DNA from: Actinokineospora bangkokensis
GTDB lineage: Bacteria > Actinomycetota > Actinomycetes > Mycobacteriales > Pseudonocardiaceae
DNA length: 64,000 nt
Direction of reading: 5' to 3'
NCBI RefSeq assembly: GCF_001940455.1
Contig: NZ_MKQR01000016.1
Location: 341,125-405,124 of the forward strand
Position 1 is the first letter of the stretch, and each line of letters begins with the position of its first letter. Position numbers and translations under genes: made by a program. Shown here piece after piece: positions 25,791-34,996 of this stretch. Under the pieces are notes generated by a model, which was not told the origin of the DNA, made no database searches, and saw only the letters and a program-made list of their open reading frames with translations.

Positions 25791-27861
25791 CGGTTGCGAC
25801 GACTGCGGCAACGGTGCCGTAACCGCGTATGCCTCGTGGCCGGAGGGTGCCCGTGCGCGGTTGACGTCGGTGTTCTCCGATGTGGTGTCGTCGTTGTGGG
25901 GGTGTCTGGACTCGTTGGTGGAGGAGTCGGTGGCGATGTTCGAGCACCGCCGACGTCGTTCCGAACCGGATCGTGAGCGGTTCTTCCCGGTCGCAGACTC
26001 CGAGGAGGGTCTTGAGGGGTTGTTGGAGGAGTTCTGTCTCGATGGCATTCCCGAACCGCTCTACCGGTTCGTTCGGACGTGTCAGCCGCACTTGGGAGAA
26101 CATCCTGATCCTCGTGTTCAGCACTTGCGCGACGCGCTGCGTCACCTGGTTGGGTGGTCTGGTGCTCTCCGCGATGGTGCGAACGTGACTGCCTGGCTGG
26201 GTGTCGAGGCTCCGGTTGTCGAGGTGGCGGAACCCGCGCTGGTGACCGACGTGGTCTCGGAGTCTTCTGGCGAGCTGGATGATGAGCGGGTCGTGGTTCG
26301 ATTCAACGTCGTGGGCCTGCAGCCTGATACCGACCTTGGAGGTCAGCCAGGGTGCTATGTCGAGCTGTCTCTTGCTGGTGATGGTGAGTCTCTGCACCCG
26401 AAGGACACGTTCCACAGGCGTCTGGTCTTGGTGCTCGATGCTGTTACCCGGGTGCTGCGGGTGTTCGAGTCTGTGGCCGCCCAGGTTCCTGGTTCTCGCG
26501 CGTTACAGGGCCGCGTCGGCGCCCAGTCCGGTTGGTTTGCGGCTGCGGAGTCGGAGCGTCTGTGGTCCGAGGAAGACCTGGCCGGGTTGGACGCATCGGA
26601 TATCGGTGTGGGTGTGCTGCGAGGCAGCGGGCACACAGTCCTGCTGGTCCGTACCGAGCACGGGGTATTCGAGCGGCGTATCCGCACCGCGGCGGCGCTC
26701 AACCCTCGCGCCGACCATGGACCGGAGGCCGAACGCGCGGCGCAGAGCGCGGCCGCTACCTGGGGATTGCCGGACTTCGTCGTCTCCCCGGCAGTGGAGC
26801 GCAAGGGAACTGGTGTCCGCGAGATCAGCGATGGTCTTGTCGTGGTCGGCGGCCGGGGACTCGTGATCCAGGTCAAGAGCAGGAATGGCGAGCTCGGCGA
26901 CACGACCAAGGAGACCACCTGGATCACCAGCAAGGCCGGGGCAGGCGGGCGGCAGGTCGACGGCACGGCACGCCGCCTCGCTGACCGCTCCAGCACGATG
27001 ATCAACGGCAGGGGCCGGACGATCGAGATCAACGGACCCGCCGTGAGCTGGCTCGGTGTCGTCATCCTCGACCACCCAGACCCTCCGGAGGACCTCTCGA
27101 TCCAGCGCCTGCCCACCCGGGTTCCGACCACGGTGCTGCTGCGCCGCGACTGGGAGTTTCTCTTCGACCAACTCAAGTCGTCCCACGCCGTGCTCGACTA
27201 CATCGCCCGCGTGGCCGGTGATGCGCACATCCCGCTGGGCCGCGAGCCCGTTCGCTACTACGAACTCGCCGCCGCGGACGCGGAGGCGGTCACCCCTCCC
27301 CTCGACCCGGCTCGGCTCGGTCCGGGAACACCGGCATCCCTGCCCTTGCTGCCCATGGCCCCGGCAGGCGCGGACGACCCCGACGCACACGACATGATCC
27401 GCATCATCTGCGAGGAGATCGCACTCACCGACCATGACAACCCGGCCGACATCGCCCGGATACTCGCCACCATCGACCAGTTGCCCATCGGATACCGAAC
27501 CGACCTGGGTCGCCTGCTCCTCACGACGCTCAGCGGCTTCCGCGCCTCCACCCGGCCCGGCAGTGTCGGGTGGCGCTCACGCGTCTACCGGGCCGAGCCG
27601 CCGCAACCCCAGCTCGGATTCATCGCCTGCACAACACTCGACGAGTCCACTCAGAACGCGTTCAGGTCCTGGGTCCTGCTTCGCCATCACGAGCACGGAA
27701 CAGCCCGAGGAGACCTCAATACCCTCACCACCGTCGCGATTCTGCTGACCCCACGCACCGACGGCGTGCGTGAATGGGACACCAGCACCATGGCCATCAC
27801 CGGCGACCCTGGTCTGACCGATGACGACGTCACCACCTACCGCCGGTTCTGGAGCTCCTGA
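25786..27861 (+). CDS. Large protein with PD-(D/E)xK nuclease-like QVK motif
   Basis: About 691 residues if GTG 25786 is used; the upstream open frame is antisense to the relaxase fragment and was excluded. The N-terminus has CDDCG and an acidic helical region. The centre reads GTGVREISDGLVVVGGRGLVIQVKSRNG: E346, D349 and Q362-x-K364 match the Mrr/restriction-type PD-(D/E)xK core (acid, short strand, QxK). The C-terminal 300 residues show no known domain. Codon use and lower GC differ from the conjugation genes, suggesting separate acquisition. A DNA-targeting defence role is plausible but unproven. A strong IR follows its stop. Confidence 0.6.
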   Translation: MIGCDDCGNGAVTAYASWPEGARARLTSVFSDVVSSLWGCLDSLVEESVAMFEHRRRRSEPDRERFFPVADSEEGLEGLLEEFCLDGIPEPLYRFVRTCQPHLGEHPDPRVQHLRDALRHLVGWSGALRDGANVTAWLGVEAPVVEVAEPALVTDVVSESSGELDDERVVVRFNVVGLQPDTDLGGQPGCYVELSLAGDGESLHPKDTFHRRLVLVLDAVTRVLRVFESVAAQVPGSRALQGRVGAQSGWFAAAESERLWSEEDLAGLDASDIGVGVLRGSGHTVLLVRTEHGVFERRIRTAAALNPRADHGPEAERAAQSAAATWGLPDFVVSPAVERKGTGVREISDGLVVVGGRGLVIQVKSRNGELGDTTKETTWITSKAGAGGRQVDGTARRLADRSSTMINGRGRTIEINGPAVSWLGVVILDHPDPPEDLSIQRLPTRVPTTVLLRRDWEFLFDQLKSSHAVLDYIARVAGDAHIPLGREPVRYYELAAADAEAVTPPLDPARLGPGTPASLPLLPMAPAGADDPDAHDMIRIICEEIALTDHDNPADIARILATIDQLPIGYRTDLGRLLLTTLSGFRASTRPGSVGWRSRVYRAEPPQPQLGFIACTTLDESTQNAFRSWVLLRHHEHGTARGDLNTLTTVAILLTPRTDGVREWDTSTMAITGDPGLTDDDVTTYRRFWSS

Positions 27862-27951
27862 ACCGTCTCCCGCAGCGATCTCACTCCTTCTTGGGTCAGC
27901 CGCTGTCCAGTCCGCCGGAACTTGCCGGAAAATCAGGCCGCTGACCTGCGG

Positions 27952-28007
27952 TCCGCCAACTAGGTCTGGACGCCTGCTGGCCTCGCTGTCCAGACCTAGT
28001 TGGCGGA
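27952..28007. terminator. Perfect 20-bp inverted repeat, bidirectional terminator
   Basis: Arms TCCGCCAACTAGGTCTGGAC and its exact complement flank a 16-nt loop. It lies between two converging genes and encodes the last codons of the minus-strand one. A close relative with 17-bp arms is at 31257, preceded by the same GACCTGCGG. Confidence 0.7.
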
Positions 28008-28547
28008 ATCGATGTTCTTTACGCACCGTTTCCCGGACGGCGTGGTGCGGTGCAGTGTGGACTCATTCCTGCCATATACCCCGGGGCTTGCCAATTTTGA
28101 ACGGAAAGGACAGAAACTGTTCTGGTCGACTGAACTTTCGTTGTCGATCCAACCGCTGTAGTCGATCATGGCTGGGTTGATGAAGGTGTCGTACTCACTG
28201 CCAGTGAGAGCGCGGACCATCGCGTCGATCACCTGGTTCTTCTCGGCGGCGGTTCGACTGGCTCGTGCCAGGTGGAGCGCGATACCTAGCGCTTCTGCGA
28301 TGCGGTTCAGCGCGTCGGGCACTTGCTCGTGGTCGTCGGCCTGCGGTGGTCTGCCCGTCAGCGTCCGGTCGACAATCGGCCCGACTGGTTGTGGCTGGGT
28401 CGTCGAGGCCGGACGTAGTTCCTTGACGGTGAGTTGGAACTGACGGGCCTCGACGCTGTCGTTTGCTCCAACCGTCAGCGTGATGGTATTCGTCTGAGAA
28501 TCTGCGGAGTGGACGATGGTCTTTTGATCCGTTGTTCCGTTGATCAT
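27996..28547 (-). CDS. Hypothetical protein
   Basis: A protein of 183 residues, no family recognised. Beta-rich N-terminus (TITLTVGANDSVEARQFQLTVKEL), a Pro-rich linker, then helices (VPDALNRIAEALGIALHLARASRTAAEKNQVIDAMVRAL). Lower GC than most genes here. TATAAC lies 9 nt upstream of the ATG, which would give a near-leaderless mRNA; no good Shine-Dalgarno is present. The last codons (DSAN, stop) lie inside the IR arm at 27988-28007, so the C-terminus may have been created by insertion of that repeat. Confidence 0.45.
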   Translation of the reverse strand: MINGTTDQKTIVHSADSQTNTITLTVGANDSVEARQFQLTVKELRPASTTQPQPVGPIVDRTLTGRPPQADDHEQVPDALNRIAEALGIALHLARASRTAAEKNQVIDAMVRALTGSEYDTFINPAMIDYSGWIDNESSVDQNSFCPFRSKLASPGVYGRNESTLHRTTPSGKRCVKNIDSAN

Positions 28548-29216
28548 CGCGGCAATGGTGTTATAGCTTTCGGGTCGGCGGTGCCGCGCGTGCGTTCTCG
28601 TATGCTACTCAGCCTTAGTGGGCTGATCTGAAGGGCCAGCTGAGGTGAGTTGGTGAGGCCGCGGTTGTAGCTGCGGTGCTTGTGGGCAAGTCGTGTCCAA
28701 GCGCTTGGGGGCGTTTGTGGGCTGGATCGTGTCGGCCAGCCGACGGGTTCGACAGCGGTATCGAGGTAGAGCGATGGAGCAGGTTCAGCGTCTTGGAATG
28801 TCTCCGGACACCGACACCACGACCGACAACCGGGTCTGAACACCGATAAGTTCAGTCGGACGAGACAGTTGTTGTCCCTCCCGGTCGAACCTGTCGGGGG
28901 TCGGTGCGTTGAGCTGGGGGACGACAAGTAGGTGCGAACGGTCAATGGCGTGGTTGTTCGGGCTTAGTTGTCGGTTTGCGGGTGGCGCGTGTGCTGCCGG
29001 GTTCGCGGCGTCGGCGAGGTTGAACGCGGTTGCGGCGTTGCATTGCTGGTTCGGTCCACCTGCGTATCCGCCGTGTTCGCCCCATCGGGTGCGGTTCCAC
29101 TGGGACTTCATCGCCCGCGACCGCCCCGCACACCCTCCTCCCGCACGCACCGGCTCCGCCGGGATCGAGGTCGACGAGTCAGTCCCTGGCAGCAAAAGGC
29201 AGTGGTGTCCGCCTGC
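28548..29216. other. Gene-free stretch with repeat fragments
   Basis: About 670 bp of lower GC. No frame on either strand looks coding. Near 28790-28880 it carries a sequence related to one at about 46240-46320 (shared CGGACGAGACAG and the bases before it) and to 31193-31212 (GACAGTTGTTG). A weak hairpin TCAGCC / GGCTGA lies at 28609-28626. Confidence 0.4.
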
Positions 29217-31001
29217 TCAGGGGGCAGGGGGTGGTTCCGAGGTTCTCGAGCCGATGGATGTGGCGGCTCGGAGCAGGTCGGCGGCCAAGTCCCGGAGGTC
29301 CTTGATGTCCCTACTGACGTTGTCGTGCTGTGTGGGTTTGAGGTCGGGGAACTGGCGGTGGATCTCGGTGACCACAATGTCGACCGGTAGCCATGGTGGC
29401 AGGTCACGGATGCCCCGGACGTAGTCCCGAAGGGCCCAGGTGTGGCTGTCGCGCTGTTCTGTCCAGGCGGCGATGCCGATCAGGAGCGGGCCGAGGAGGT
29501 CCGCAGTGTCGGTCAGGCCCGCCGCGAGGGCGTCGCGGACGGTTTCCTCGCCGTGGATCGAGGAGGTCCAGTCCAGCAGGGACCGGGAGTGGTACTCGTT
29601 GTCCTGCCAGGGTGCCACCTCCCGCCACTGCTCCACATCCATCAGGGCGACGAGCGTGGTGCGGGCGTGATCGTGGAGTTCGAGCCGTTCGGCCTTCTCA
29701 GCGGTGGACATCAGGTTCCGCAGCAGGGCGACGGCGACTGCGAGGGGCTGGAGTGCGGCGGCTTGGGTAATCAGGGACCGGTACGTGTCGGGGTCGGCGT
29801 TGCGGGCCACGGACGCGGCCAGGCGCGTGGTCGCGAAAAGGCCGATGGCCATCAACGAGGGCAGGACGGGGAACATGACCGCGTGCTCGGTGGCCGCCAG
29901 CAGCCGCTGGTAGAGATCGGGGTCATACGCCAGTCCCGTGACGCGGGCCCAGGGGCGCGCCGAGTCCAGCAGCTCCTCGTGTTCGCGTGCCGCGCGCTGT
30001 GCCTCGGACTCCGGTTCGGCAACCACCGGGGGTGGTGGGGGTGGCGGGTCTTCGGCCGCCTGGCCGTTCCACCGCGCACTCAACGCAGTGAAAGCACGTT
30101 CCAGCTCCGCGAGCGCGTTGGACAGATCCCCGTTGTCGGCCAACGGGTGGACCGGGTTGGAGGAACTGCCCGGCCACCGTCCGGAGGCCGCGACGACGAC
30201 GGCAGCCGCCCCCTGCACCCAGGCGCACCACGGAACCAGGTCAGGATCCGCGGCCTCGATCGCGCGCAATTCACCGATCAGGATGGTCGTCGGAGACTGC
30301 GTGGCCGCGATGGCGGCCGCCAAGGCTTCCGACACCGCGACCTGGTGGGGCCGGGTTTCCATTAGGGACGGCTCGACCCTCAAGACTTGCCCAGTGGTCG
30401 CGTCCCAGGCCGGGGGCATGGACCGGTTCACCTGGTTGCGCAACGCCTGCCAGGCGCCGACCGCCCTGGCCACCACGGTGCGCTGCTGACCGGCGACGAC
30501 ACCGAGCTGCCCGACGATGCGGGCGGCGGCTAGGACTGCGCTGGACCCGGCGGTCTGGGTGCCGATCCGCCGGTGGTCGAGGGTGTCCATCACGTCTTGG
30601 ACCTGCCGGGAGTTCAGCTGCCAGGACTGCTCCAGGCCCCGGCATTCCTGGAGTTGCTGGGCTTTCCATTCCCGCAGCAGGTCAGCCGGGAAATTTTGCC
30701 AGAGGTCGTCGATCTCCTTGGAGTGCTCCAGGCACATGGGCATCAGGTTGTCCGGCGCCCGGTTGTCCTCGGCGCTCATGCCCTTCTTCCACCGGGGACC
30801 GCCCTCGCTGCGGGCGTGGATGTGCGCGATCGTACTGTTGAGAACCTGCTGGCCAGTATCGGTGACCCGGTACAACGGCCGGAGGCAACCGGCGAAACCA
30901 CAGCGCCACGCGGTCCCGTAGAGCTGCTTGACGACCGCGGGCGTGGGACCGGGGTGCACGATCGGCGGGGGACCGTCCGACTTGAGGCGAGCTGGCGACA
31001 T
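29217..31001 (-). CDS. HNH-nuclease-domain protein, possible defence gene
   Basis: A protein of 594 residues. Residues about 34-110 form an HNH/zinc-type module: CGFAGC (C34, C39), STIAHIHARSEGGPRW (H60), DNLMPMCLEH (C90, H93) and a following FPADLLREWKAQ helix. This His-Ile-x-Ala...GGPRW...DNL..C..H pattern is common in HNH domains attached to bacterial defence proteins. The rest is a long helical region with a Pro-rich linker (residues about 320-332) and no recognised family. The second metal/catalytic His is H93 in EHSKEID rather than HH. It is flanked by the repeat terminator at 31257. A phage-defence role is inferred from domain type and neighbourhood. Confidence 0.6.
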   Translation of the reverse strand: MSPARLKSDGPPPIVHPGPTPAVVKQLYGTAWRCGFAGCLRPLYRVTDTGQQVLNSTIAHIHARSEGGPRWKKGMSAEDNRAPDNLMPMCLEHSKEIDDLWQNFPADLLREWKAQQLQECRGLEQSWQLNSRQVQDVMDTLDHRRIGTQTAGSSAVLAAARIVGQLGVVAGQQRTVVARAVGAWQALRNQVNRSMPPAWDATTGQVLRVEPSLMETRPHQVAVSEALAAAIAATQSPTTILIGELRAIEAADPDLVPWCAWVQGAAAVVVAASGRWPGSSSNPVHPLADNGDLSNALAELERAFTALSARWNGQAAEDPPPPPPPVVAEPESEAQRAAREHEELLDSARPWARVTGLAYDPDLYQRLLAATEHAVMFPVLPSLMAIGLFATTRLAASVARNADPDTYRSLITQAAALQPLAVAVALLRNLMSTAEKAERLELHDHARTTLVALMDVEQWREVAPWQDNEYHSRSLLDWTSSIHGEETVRDALAAGLTDTADLLGPLLIGIAAWTEQRDSHTWALRDYVRGIRDLPPWLPVDIVVTEIHRQFPDLKPTQHDNVSRDIKDLRDLAADLLRAATSIGSRTSEPPPAP

Positions 31002-31256
31002 CCGAACAGTCTGCTCCCTGCTGTCCGCGCCGTCGAGTGTGCCCGCCCCGGGAGTTCGGGTGAAGGCGACCTAGGCCCAGGCACGGGCGCATTCTCCCGG
31101 ACGCCGGCCAGCTGGTCTCACCGCGTCCCGCCATGTTTCCCGGACACCCGCCAACCGACCCGCCAACCAGTCCGGACTCCGCCATCTTCGCCCGGACACG
31201 ACAGTTGTTGCCCGTTCCGCTCGAAGGCGGCGGAGGACCAGGTCGTTGACCTGCGG

Positions 31257-31311
31257 TCCGCCAACTAGGTCCGAACAGGTCGCCAGTCCGGTGCCGGACC
31301 TAGTTGGCGGA
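31257..31311. terminator. 17-bp inverted repeat terminator, paralogue of the one at 27952
   Basis: TCCGCCAACTAGGTCCG and its exact complement around a 21-nt loop, 46 nt after the stop of the pentapeptide-repeat gene ending at 31357. It shares a 25-bp identical left flank plus arm with the IR at 27952. Confidence 0.65.
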
Positions 31312-31356
31312 ATTGGGAGTGGGTGGGCGTGTTGGGGGGACGACACCGTCGTGGTC

Positions 31357-32418
31357 TCAATCCAGGTATGGCTTGATCGTTTCCGGGACGCCGCCGTTGA
31401 ACTGCGTCTCGTGGAACCTGGCGTCTCCGCTGAACTGCGTCTCGTGGAACCTGGCGTCTCCGCTGAACTGCGCCCCGTGGAACCTGGCGTCCCCGCTGAA
31501 CTGCGCCCCGCCGAACCAGGCGTCCCCGCTGAACTGCGCCCCGCCGAACCAGGCGTCCCCGCTGAACTGCGCCCCGCCGAACTGGGCGGCCCCCTCGAAC
31601 TGAGCCCCGCCGAACTGGGTCTGGCGCGTGACGGTGTAGCTGAGGTCGAGGTCGATGAGGGTGGCGCCGGTGAGGTCGAGGTCGATGTCGGCCCAGAAGG
31701 TCGCCACCGGGTTCTCGTGGTCGGTGCCCGGGCGGAGGTGTTGAGCAAGGATGCGTTGTGCGGTGACCCTGACCTCGCGTTCCTGGACCCGTTCCCGGTG
31801 TTGGTCGATGACCTCGGTGTCGGCGTCGTCGGGTGGGTTGTCGGGGAGGGTGTAGGGCATGCGCAGGTAGGCGCACAGGACGTTGGCGATGGTTTGTCGT
31901 TGGTCGGGGTGGTCTTGAGCGAGGCGTTCGAGGGCGTAGAGGCCGCCGAGCCGGACGGGGGCGTTGGTGTTGCCCAGCTGCTCGACGGCTTTGGTGTAGA
32001 GGTCGGTGATGCGCCGGGCGGCGGCGTCGAATTCGGTGGCGGTGGCGACGCGTTCCTGGTGGGCCTCGGTGCGGGCCGCGACCTGTTGTTGGTGGGCCAG
32101 GGCCCGTTCGCGGTTGTCCAGGTCCGCCTCGGTGGAGCGTTGCCGCCGCCACGCCAGGTACAGGCCGAACAGCCCGCCGCCGCCGATGCCGATGCCGAGC
32201 CCGGTCTTGAGCGCGTCGAGCCGGGCGGTGACCAGCTCCTTGCCCTCCAAGCCCCGGGTGCCCGCCCACCACAACGCCACCACCACCCCCGCGGTGAGCA
32301 CCGCGACCGCGGCGACCCCGGTCACGATCTTCCACCGGGGGATTGCCGGCAGCACCGGCCGAGGCGTAGGGGAGAGCAGGGACGAGTCGACGGCGGGTGG
32401 AGGAGGCGGGGTGGTCAC
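31357..32418 (-). CDS. Membrane-anchored pentapeptide-repeat protein 1
   Basis: A protein of about 353 residues starting at GTG 32418. Two hydrophobic helices near the N-terminus (VTGVAAVAVLTAGVVVALWWAG and a Gly-rich GIGIGGGGLFGLYLAW) lead to a conserved cytosolic domain (RITDLYTKAVEQLG, VRLGGLYALERLAQDHPDQRQTIANVLCAYLRMPY), then FWADIDLDLTGATLIDLDLS and about seven 11-residue (5+6) pentapeptide units of the type AQFSGDARFHx. Such repeats fold into a right-handed beta helix. First of four paralogues; it has the shortest array. The GTG overlaps a 4-codon ORF (ATG ATC AGG GGG TGA). Confidence 0.8.
   Translation of the reverse strand: MTTPPPPPAVDSSLLSPTPRPVLPAIPRWKIVTGVAAVAVLTAGVVVALWWAGTRGLEGKELVTARLDALKTGLGIGIGGGGLFGLYLAWRRQRSTEADLDNRERALAHQQQVAARTEAHQERVATATEFDAAARRITDLYTKAVEQLGNTNAPVRLGGLYALERLAQDHPDQRQTIANVLCAYLRMPYTLPDNPPDDADTEVIDQHRERVQEREVRVTAQRILAQHLRPGTDHENPVATFWADIDLDLTGATLIDLDLSYTVTRQTQFGGAQFEGAAQFGGAQFSGDAWFGGAQFSGDAWFGGAQFSGDARFHGAQFSGDARFHETQFSGDARFHETQFNGGVPETIKPYLD
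31385..31620 (-). repeat. 33-bp periodic pentapeptide array 1
   Basis: About seven tandem 33-bp units (for example AACCAGGCGTCCCCGCTG recurring) encoding 11-residue repeats in the gene above. The period leaves other frames open and creates false ORFs. Confidence 0.8.
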
Positions 32419-32956
32419 CCCCTGATCATCACCACGAGCGGCCCAGGTGCTACATGCCCCCTCATCGGCCCGACCCTGCGGCGCGACCCGCAAGGTAGAC
32501 CCGAACTCCGCAAGCAGCCCCGCAACCTAGTGGTAGAGCATGCACCGCCGAGCCGGGAAGCACCCTGCGCGACCGGATCCGCGCCCACCGATCCTGACCA
32601 GGTGCACCCTTGAGCGCGTCTCCTCACACCCGCCATCGGCCCAGGTGGCGACTTCGGCACGTTCGGGGTCTGCGACACGTCCGCGCTCCCGCGTCGGGGG
32701 TCCTGGGGGCGTGGGCGTGCTGGCACCGGAACCGCGGTGGGCCGGGCCGCGCTGCGGCGCCTCCTGGCCGCCCAGGCCCGCGACCGGCCCCTGTCGCTGG
32801 CCACCACCCCGGACGGGGCGGCGCAGCTCACCGACGCGGTCCGCTAGGTCCACCAAGCGCTCGGGACGCCCCCAGCGCGTGACGCCGGGCAGCCCGACGA
32901 GCCCAGCCACGGGCTCCCCCGCAGACAGCGGCGAGAGGTCCAACGCCGTCGTGGTC
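32419..32956. other. Intergenic stretch with a possible decayed gene end
   Basis: About 540 bp. No intact gene. On the plus strand, 32738-32848 encodes RAALRRLLAAQARDRPLSL and then a stop, which looks like the remnant of a coding C-terminus without its upstream part; the parent is not recognised. Confidence 0.3.
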
Positions 32957-34435
32957 TCAATCCAGGTATGGCTTGATCGTCTCCGGGACGTCGCCGTTGA
33001 ACCGCGCCTTGGCGAAAACGGCTTTCCCGCCGAATTGCGCCTCGCTGAACCTGGCGTTCCCGCTGAACTGCGCCTCGATGAACCCGGCGTTCCCGCTGAA
33101 CCGCGCCCTCTCGAACCCGACGTTCCCGCTGAACCGCACCTCGATGAACCCGGCGTTCCCGCTGAATCGCGCCTCGCTGAACCCGACGTTCCCGCTGAAT
33201 CGCGTCCAACTGAACCAGGCAGTGTCGCTGAATTGCGCCTTGCTGAACGTGGCGTTCTCGCTGAATCGCGCCTCCTCGAACCAGGCGCCCCCGCTGAACC
33301 GCGCCTCCTCGAACCTGGCGTCCCCGCTGAACCGCACCTCGTTGAACCAGGCGCCCCCGCTGAACCGCGCCTCGATGAACCAGGCGCCCCCGCCGAACCG
33401 CGCCTCGTCGAACCAGGCGCCCCCGCTGAACTGCGCCTCGTTGAACCAGGCGCCCCCGCTGAACCGCGCCTCGATGAACCAGGCGGACCCGCTGAACCGC
33501 GCCCTGCTGAGCCTGGCGTCGCCGCCGAACCGCGCCTCGTCGAACCAGGCGGACTTGCTGAACTGCGCCTCGTTGAACCAGGCGTCCCCGCTGAACTGTG
33601 CCTTGCTGAACCTGGCGTCGCCGCTGAACTGCGCCCCACCGAACTCGGTGTTCCCCTCGAACCGGGCTCCGCTGAACTGGGTGTGGCGCGTGGTGGTGTG
33701 GCTGAGGTCGAGGTCGATGAGGGTGGCGCCGGTGAGGTCGAGGTCGATGTCGGCCCAGAAGGTGTGGCGGGGGCGGGGGAACCGCCGGTACCAGGTGCGG
33801 GCGCGGGTTCGGGGTTGGAGGTGGTCGCGCAGGATGCGTTGGGCGGTGAGGCGGACCTCGCGTTCCTGGAGGGCGTCCTCGTCCTTGGCCGGTGGGGGTG
33901 TGGCGTTGGGGCGGGCGGCCGGTCCGGCGCGGCCGGGGCGGCCGGGGCGGCCGGGGCGGCCGGGGGCGCGCAGGCCGCCGAGCCTGCGCGCGCCCGCGGC
34001 GCCTGGGGTGGCTGGGGTGGGTGGTGGGGTGAAGGGGCCTCGCAGGTAGGCGCAGATGACGTCGACGATGGTCTGGCGGTGGCCGGGGTTGTCCTGGGCG
34101 ACGCGTTCGAGGGCGTAGAGCCCGCCGTGGCGCACGGCGGGCTTGTCCGAGCCGAGCTGGTCGACGGCCTTGACATAGAGCTCGGTCAGCCTGCGCTCGG
34201 TGGCGTCGTGCTCGGTGGCCTGCTGGCGGCGCAGGGCCAGTGCCAGGGTGATCAGGGCCCCGATCCCGGCACCCACGGCCAGTCCGGTGCGCACGGCGTC
34301 GAGCCGGTCCTGCGCGCTGCCGGGCTTGAGCACGAGCAGCAGCACCGTCACCGCCGCCGCCGTGCTGACCAACACCGGGACCACGATCACCAGGACCGGC
34401 CGCCACCAACTTGTCCCGCTACGTCGCCTGCTCAC
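32957..34435 (-). CDS. Membrane-anchored pentapeptide-repeat protein 2
   Basis: About 492 residues, GTG start at 34435 overlapping a mini-ORF ATG ATC GTC GGG TGA. Two N-terminal helices (VLVIVVPVLVSTAAAVTVLLLVL and GALITLALAL), then the family domain (RLTELYVKAVDQLGSDKPAVRHGGLYALERVAQDNP), a Pro/Gly/Arg insertion (GRPGRPGRPGRAG) unique to this copy, FWADIDLDLTGATLIDLDLS, and the longest array (about 21 units, FSGxAxFxEAR). C-terminal PETIKPYLD is the same as in paralogue 1. The repeats may mimic DNA or act as a scaffold; function unknown. Confidence 0.82.
   Translation of the reverse strand: MSRRRSGTSWWRPVLVIVVPVLVSTAAAVTVLLLVLKPGSAQDRLDAVRTGLAVGAGIGALITLALALRRQQATEHDATERRLTELYVKAVDQLGSDKPAVRHGGLYALERVAQDNPGHRQTIVDVICAYLRGPFTPPPTPATPGAAGARRLGGLRAPGRPGRPGRPGRAGPAARPNATPPPAKDEDALQEREVRLTAQRILRDHLQPRTRARTWYRRFPRPRHTFWADIDLDLTGATLIDLDLSHTTTRHTQFSGARFEGNTEFGGAQFSGDARFSKAQFSGDAWFNEAQFSKSAWFDEARFGGDARLSRARFSGSAWFIEARFSGGAWFNEAQFSGGAWFDEARFGGGAWFIEARFSGGAWFNEVRFSGDARFEEARFSGGAWFEEARFSENATFSKAQFSDTAWFSWTRFSGNVGFSEARFSGNAGFIEVRFSGNVGFERARFSGNAGFIEAQFSGNARFSEAQFGGKAVFAKARFNGDVPETIKPYLD
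32993..33690 (-). repeat. 33-bp periodic pentapeptide array 2
   Basis: About 21 tandem 33-bp units within the gene above, with recurring CCGCTGAACCGCGCCTCG blocks; the longest of the four arrays. Confidence 0.85.
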
Positions 34436-34703
34436 CCGACGATCATCGCGCGCCACGGGCGGCCCAGGAGGTCGAACACCGATCAGGCCCGGTGAAGCCG
34501 AGAGAGTTCGTGGCGTTCGCACCCCTGCGAACGCCGCGAACCCTCTGGCGAGACGTGCCGGGGCCTGGGCTGCAACCCCGGGCTCCGGCGGTGTTTGCGC
34601 TTTGACAAGCGTTCCGAACGCGTCGGCGGCGAGTGCGGGGCCGCTGGCGCGCGTGTCCGATGGTAGGCGCCCGTCGGGGGCCGGTGGCCCTCGCCGGGGA
34701 TTT

Positions 34704-34945
34704 TGGGACGGGCAGTGGGACGGTGTTGAGCTGCGGATACCGGGCAGCGCGGGGGGTTGAGCTGGACCGATCGCGCATCGCCAGGGGTGGGGGCGTGGGA
34801 CGGGTCGCTGGAAAGTGGGACGGGGCGCGGTGGGCTTGGGACGCGTGGGATACCCCCGGGTGTCGGTGGTGGCGGGCACGATGGCTGGTGAGCAGGCCCC
34901 ATCCCGGCTAGGTGACTGCAACCCACCCAGCTGCTCTTGGGACGG
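34704..34945 (+). repeat. Cluster of TGGGACGG motifs
   Basis: TGGGACGG occurs at 34704, 34716, 34796, 34816 and 34938, with TGGGACGC at 34837, all on the same strand in the gap 34436-34996 before the XRE regulator operon. Iteron-like or operator-like; the rest of the gap shows no gene. Confidence 0.45.
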
Positions 34946-34996
34946 GCGCTCCTGCCGCTGACAAGAGTTCCGAGGCGGAAGCCCTGACGAAAGAGT

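Noticed and set aside
28785-29195. Minus-strand ORF between the hypothetical protein and the HNH gene
   Set aside because: No domain, no ribosome binding site, and it covers a dispersed repeat fragment.
31385-33690. CRISPR-like array because of regular 33-bp repeats
   Set aside because: Units are directly adjacent, in phase with codons and encode pentapeptide repeats; there are no unique spacers.
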